8,435 nucleotides of DNA, taken from NCBI GenBank assembly GCA_003221375.1, contig QHRI01000094.1, positions 1-8,435 on the forward strand, read 5' to 3'. The DNA comes from Verrucomicrobiota bacterium (lineage in GTDB: Bacteria > Verrucomicrobiota > Verrucomicrobiia > Chthoniobacterales > UBA10450). Under the pieces are notes generated by a model, which had not been told where the DNA came from, did not search any database, and saw only the letters and a program-made list of their open reading frames with translations. Both the position numbers and the translations under genes were made by a program. The stretch's first letter is position 1. Each line of letters opens with the position of its first letter. Below are positions 6,793 to 8,435 of this stretch, piece after piece.

Positions 6793-7128
6793 CTATTGAG
6801 CAGAGCCGGGCCCAGCGGTCAAACTGGATTCAAGATGCTTAACGCCGACCGCTCGCCACGGCGAGCCAGCTTTGAGTAAGCTTGACGTTAAAGTTTTGTC
6901 ACTCGGGACCGGGTCATATCCACATCCTCCCCACGGGTGACATCGCGCGAGGCGTCTTAATCCCAGCCAGCTCCCACAGCAGATGCCGTGCGTCTCGACC
7001 GCTTCCAGAAAATATGCCGAGCACGTCGGCATAAACCGGCAACCGGAGTCAGGTCCGCATAGCAAACCGAGCAGCGGCGAAAGCGTGCATTGATAAGCGC
7101 GAATGATAGAACGGAGCAACCAGAGCAT
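6793..7128 (-). CDS. yidD: Membrane protein insertion efficiency factor YidD
   Basis: This is a 111-residue YidD/DUF37 protein, a small inner-membrane-associated factor that assists YidC/Sec-dependent insertion. Family signatures are all present: a membrane-associating N-terminus ([18 protein letters not shown]), the Cys-rich block [19 protein letters not shown], and [18 protein letters not shown]. The tail after DPVP is longer than in many homologues (about 35 residues) and has no recognised motif. I chose the ATG at 7128 because it overlaps the rnpA TGA as TGATG and begins right at the conserved N-terminal helix. An in-frame ATG 13 codons upstream (7167) would run into rnpA and add a non-conserved [13 protein letters not shown]. 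The gene is 24 bases before the yidC start. Confidence 0.94.
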   Translation of the reverse strand: MLWLLRSIIRAYQCTLSPLLGLLCGPDSGCRFMPTCSAYFLEAVETHGICCGSWLGLRRLARCHPWGGCGYDPVPSDKTLTSSLLKAGSPWRAVGVKHLESSLTAGPGSAQ

Positions 7129-7490
7129 CACAGCAGGATAGAAGCGCGCCTCGCGAGACGCAACCATTCATCTTCCAACGAACCATAGCTCGCGCTCGCA
7201 GCATCGCGCTTTGCAATAAGCACGATCCAAAGATCTTGTCGCAAATCATGCTGGTGCCGGCGCACAATCTCCCGCAAACGGCGCCGGACACGATTGCGAA
7301 CTACCGCGCTTCCAACGCGGCGAGAAGTAATCAAGCCAATGCGACACGGGCCGGAATTATCGACCACTGCGGCGCTGAGCATTAGCAATCTACCGCGTCG
7401 GACCAGGCCCTTGGATTTTACATGCTCGAATTCGGAGGCGCGCGTCAAGCGGCGAGCTTTTGGAAAAGAGAATGAACCTGGCGGCGCCAT
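7128..7490 (-). CDS. rnpA: Ribonuclease P protein component
   Basis: This is a 120-residue RnpA, the basic protein subunit that binds the RNase P RNA and helps it cleave tRNA 5' leaders. It shows the expected N-terminal [16 protein letters not shown], the central strand [17 protein letters not shown] and the RNR motif [14 protein letters not shown], followed by [27 protein letters not shown]. Length is normal. The ATG at 7490 is the only good start, because an in-frame TGA lies shortly upstream. AGGAAAG sits about 14 bases before it, which is rather far. It is normally preceded by rpmH; here it is preceded by a non-coding spacer and a terminator from the gene upstream. The promoter must lie in the 68 bases between that terminator and the start, or readthrough is used. 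Confidence 0.95.
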   Translation of the reverse strand: MAPPGSFSFPKARRLTRASEFEHVKSKGLVRRGRLLMLSAAVVDNSGPCRIGLITSRRVGSAVVRNRVRRRLREIVRRHQHDLRQDLWIVLIAKRDAASASYGSLEDEWLRLARRASILL

Positions 7491-7495
7491 GTCAC

Positions 7496-7542
7496 TTTGG
7501 ATTTCTTTCCTGATTCAACATTCGTACTTCGTCATTCAATCC
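7496..7542. repeat. Short ATTCGTACTTCGTCATTC-type intergenic repeat element before rnpA
   Basis: The plus strand carries a run of related short units (CATTCGTACTTCGTCATTC), read as GAATGACGAAGTACGAATG on the minus strand. Such degenerate GAATGACGAA-type tracts are familiar to me from intergenic DNA of soil Verrucomicrobia, where they occur in many copies. Only one short tract is present in the window, so the call rests on recalled resemblance. It sits where rpmH would be expected. Confidence 0.4.
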
Positions 7543-7554
7543 GCAGCCGTACAG

Positions 7555-7590
7555 CAAAAGTCTTCTCCCGCAGCATCTCGGGAGAAGACT
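7555..7590 (-). terminator. Intrinsic terminator of the small lipoprotein gene
   Basis: Read on the minus strand, AGTCTTCTCCCG - loop AGATGCTG - CGGGAGAAGACT forms a 12-bp perfect stem ending in TTTT (three more bases TTT, then GCT, after the stem). It lies 24 bases after the lipoprotein stop codon. The opposite strand gives no comparable T-run, so the direction is clear. It insulates rnpA from upstream transcription. Confidence 0.85.
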
Positions 7591-7614
7591 TCGCGAAGAG
7601 GAAAACCGATGAAT

Positions 7615-7815
7615 TTACGGAGTCGGTGAGATCTCAGCAGGAGATTCAGTGGTTGTCGCAGGAGATTCCGTAGTCGAAGCCGGGCTCGTTGCTTCAGTGG
7701 TCGCCGCTGGCGGACTCGTGGCTGCTGGGCTTGCCGCGGGTTCAGTTGTCTCTGTCTTTTGCTCGCACGCCGCAAGAAGCGCGGCACTGGCCAGGATGCA
7801 GATGTATTTTTTCAT
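7615..7815 (-). CDS. Small Thr/Pro/Ser/Ala-rich lipoprotein
   Basis: This 66-residue protein has a classic lipoprotein signal (MKKYICILASAALLAAC; lipobox LAAC with Cys17). The mature part of about 50 residues is very low in complexity, with repeats of T-T-E-S/A-P-A (TTEPAASPAATSPPA, TTESPATTTESPAE). After processing it would be an acidic, unstructured lipid-anchored tail at the inner or outer membrane. I chose the ATG at 7815 because it gives a standard MKK n-region. The ATG at 7836 would add seven residues (MALRIKT) and is possible. Neither start has a Shine-Dalgarno site. Short proteins of this type are frequent in Verrucomicrobia and have no assigned function. It is monocistronic, with a terminator directly behind. 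Confidence 0.8.
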   Translation of the reverse strand: MKKYICILASAALLAACEQKTETTEPAASPAATSPPAATTEATSPASTTESPATTTESPAEISPTP

Positions 7816-7864
7816 AGTTTTAATTCGAAGAGCCATATTGCTTTAACAGACTAATCGGAGCAAG

Positions 7865-7879
7865 GCGGTTTTTGACCGC
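7865..7879. repeat. Small inverted repeat GCGGT-TTTTG-ACCGC
   Basis: This is a perfect 5-bp stem with a 5-base loop, about 50 bases upstream of the lipoprotein start. It could be a protein-binding palindrome or a short hairpin in a leader transcript. There is no independent support for either. Confidence 0.25.
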
Positions 7880-7887
7880 ATTGGAGC

Positions 7888-7917
7888 GTCATTCCGAGCG
7901 CAGTCGAGAATGAAGGG
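7888..7917 (+). repeat. REP-like unit GTCATTCCGAGCGCAGTCGAG, plus orientation
   Basis: The unit reads GTCATTCCGAGCGCAGTCGAG followed by AATGAAGGG. This matches a widespread bacterial intergenic repeat (GTCATTCCGAGCG...GTCGAGGAAT) that is common near gene ends. A second, related unit lies in inverse orientation about 90 bases further on. Confidence 0.5.
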
Positions 7918-8008
7918 GCCGGGCAGCCGCGACATGGATGGGAAGGCCGCGGGCTGAGCGAAACGGGGAAGTGAGCGAATCAAATCTCGTGGCATTACCC
8001 AAGATTTT

Positions 8009-8050
8009 GCATCGGGAATCCTCGACTTTGCTTCGCTTCGCTTGGGACGA
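8009..8050 (-). repeat. REP-like unit CGTCCCAAGCGAAGCGAAGC, minus orientation
   Basis: On the minus strand it reads CGTCCCAAGCGAAGCGAAGC, then AAAGTCGAGGATTCCC, directly after the alanine dehydrogenase stop. It is the same repeat class as the unit at 7888-7917 (GTC-, AAGCG/GAGCG, GTCGAG core), with the pair facing each other. Its position suggests an mRNA 3'-end element of the ald transcript. Confidence 0.5.
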
Positions 8051-8052
8051 CC

Positions 8053-8435
8053 TTAAAGAGGGGCTTCGTATTCGAGTCCGTGTGCCTCCGCGACCGCTTT
8101 ACAAGTAAGGCGTCCGTCGCGGGTATTGATCCCACCAATGAGCGCCGGCTGTTTCTTACAAGCGCCTTCGAGACCGAGATCGGCGAGCAATTCCACGTAA
8201 CGAAACGTGACATTTGTAAGCGCCTGTGTGGCTGTGCGTGAATAAGCTGCCGGCATGTTCGCCACGCAATAATGCGTAACACCTTCTTCGACGTAGACAG
8301 GATCAAGATGCGTGGTGGGTCGCGATGTTTCCGCGCAACCGCCTTGATCGATGGAAATATCCACGAGCACGCTGCCCGGCTTCATTTTTCGCAGCATCTG
8401 GCGCGTGATTAACTTCGGCGCCTTTGCTCCGGGTA
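8053..8435 (-). CDS. ald: Alanine dehydrogenase, C-terminal 126 residues, cut by window edge
   Basis: Alanine dehydrogenase is a cytoplasmic NAD-dependent enzyme that interconverts L-alanine and pyruvate plus ammonia. The visible part starts inside the conserved PGAKAPKLITRQMLRKMKPG and continues with VLVDISIDQGGC, ETSRPTTHLDP, VEEGVTHYCVANMPAAYSRTATQALTN and KAVAEAHGLEY, all of which are hallmark segments of Ald. The Asp in IDQGGC is the family's active-site acid. The N-terminal substrate domain and most of the nucleotide-binding domain lie beyond 8435. The stop is TAA at 8055-8053, and a REP-like element follows at once. Similarity to the transhydrogenase alpha subunit exists at family level, but the C-terminal segments fit Ald much better. 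Confidence 0.95.
   Translation of the reverse strand, partial: PGAKAPKLITRQMLRKMKPGSVLVDISIDQGGCAETSRPTTHLDPVYVEEGVTHYCVANMPAAYSRTATQALTNVTFRYVELLADLGLEGACKKQPALIGGINTRDGRLTCKAVAEAHGLEYEAPL

Noticed and set aside
7049..7291. 80-codon minus-strand frame across rnpA/yidD
   Set aside because: It is an out-of-frame shadow; both real genes are identified by family motifs.
7536..7787. Arg/Gln-rich 83-codon minus-strand frame, briefly considered as a ribosomal-protein-like gene
   Set aside because: It is a frame-shifted reading of the repetitive lipoprotein gene and runs through the terminator. It has no resemblance to L34.
7995..8306. 103-codon minus-strand frame overlapping ald
   Set aside because: It is out of frame with the clear alanine dehydrogenase sequence and extends into a REP-like repeat.
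1..8435. CRISPR array, tRNA/rRNA, insertion sequence or prophage genes
   Set aside because: No regularly spaced repeats, no cloverleaf or rRNA-like stretch, and no transposase, integrase or phage protein motifs were found on either strand.

Overview
The window reads as chromosomal DNA of a Gram-negative, heterotrophic soil-type bacterium, most likely a verrucomicrobium (Spartobacteria/Chthoniobacterales-like). This is inferred from the style of the YidC, DUF2911 and PIG-L proteins, the rnpA-yidD-yidC-jag order, and short REP-like intergenic repeats of the kind common in that phylum. Nothing in the window fixes the taxonomy. Every convincing gene lies on the minus strand, so the region is described from the right edge to the left.

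Right edge to about 7490: the C-terminal part of alanine dehydrogenase enters the window. A 237-base gap with two oppositely oriented REP-like units follows. Next comes a 66-residue Thr/Pro/Ser/Ala-rich lipoprotein ending at a strong intrinsic terminator with a 12-bp perfect stem. A short non-coding stretch lies before rnpA, where rpmH would normally be; no L34 gene is visible there.

7490 to 4752: this is the conserved RNase P/membrane-insertion cluster rnpA-yidD-yidC-jag. The stop codons touch or overlap the next start at rnpA/yidD (TGATG) and yidC/jag (ATGA). YidC is broken: three segments of one protein lie in three different frames. The first junction has lost the N-terminal membrane anchor. 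The second has lost part of the periplasmic domain. The five-helix insertase core is intact, and jag follows normally. A three-arm inverted repeat lies directly after the jag stop.

4751 to 4387: a gap with no confident gene, holding one weak 103-codon frame.

4386 to 1: a probable operon of DUF2911/TPR secreted protein, 33-base gap, large exported PIG-L deacetylase with a GATase-like C-terminus, 39-residue single-helix protein, and sodium:solute symporter (cut by the left edge). The last three are chained by two successive 4-base stop/start overlaps (ATGA, GTGA), which suggests that an extracytoplasmic deacetylase, a tiny membrane subunit and a transporter are made together. The DUF2911 domain itself appears to lack about 30 internal residues in frame.

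Two things deserve attention. One is the deacetylase/micro-protein/symporter cassette as a possible coupled process-and-import system. The other is the set of three short internal losses in two otherwise well-preserved genes, which are either real lesions or assembly artefacts.
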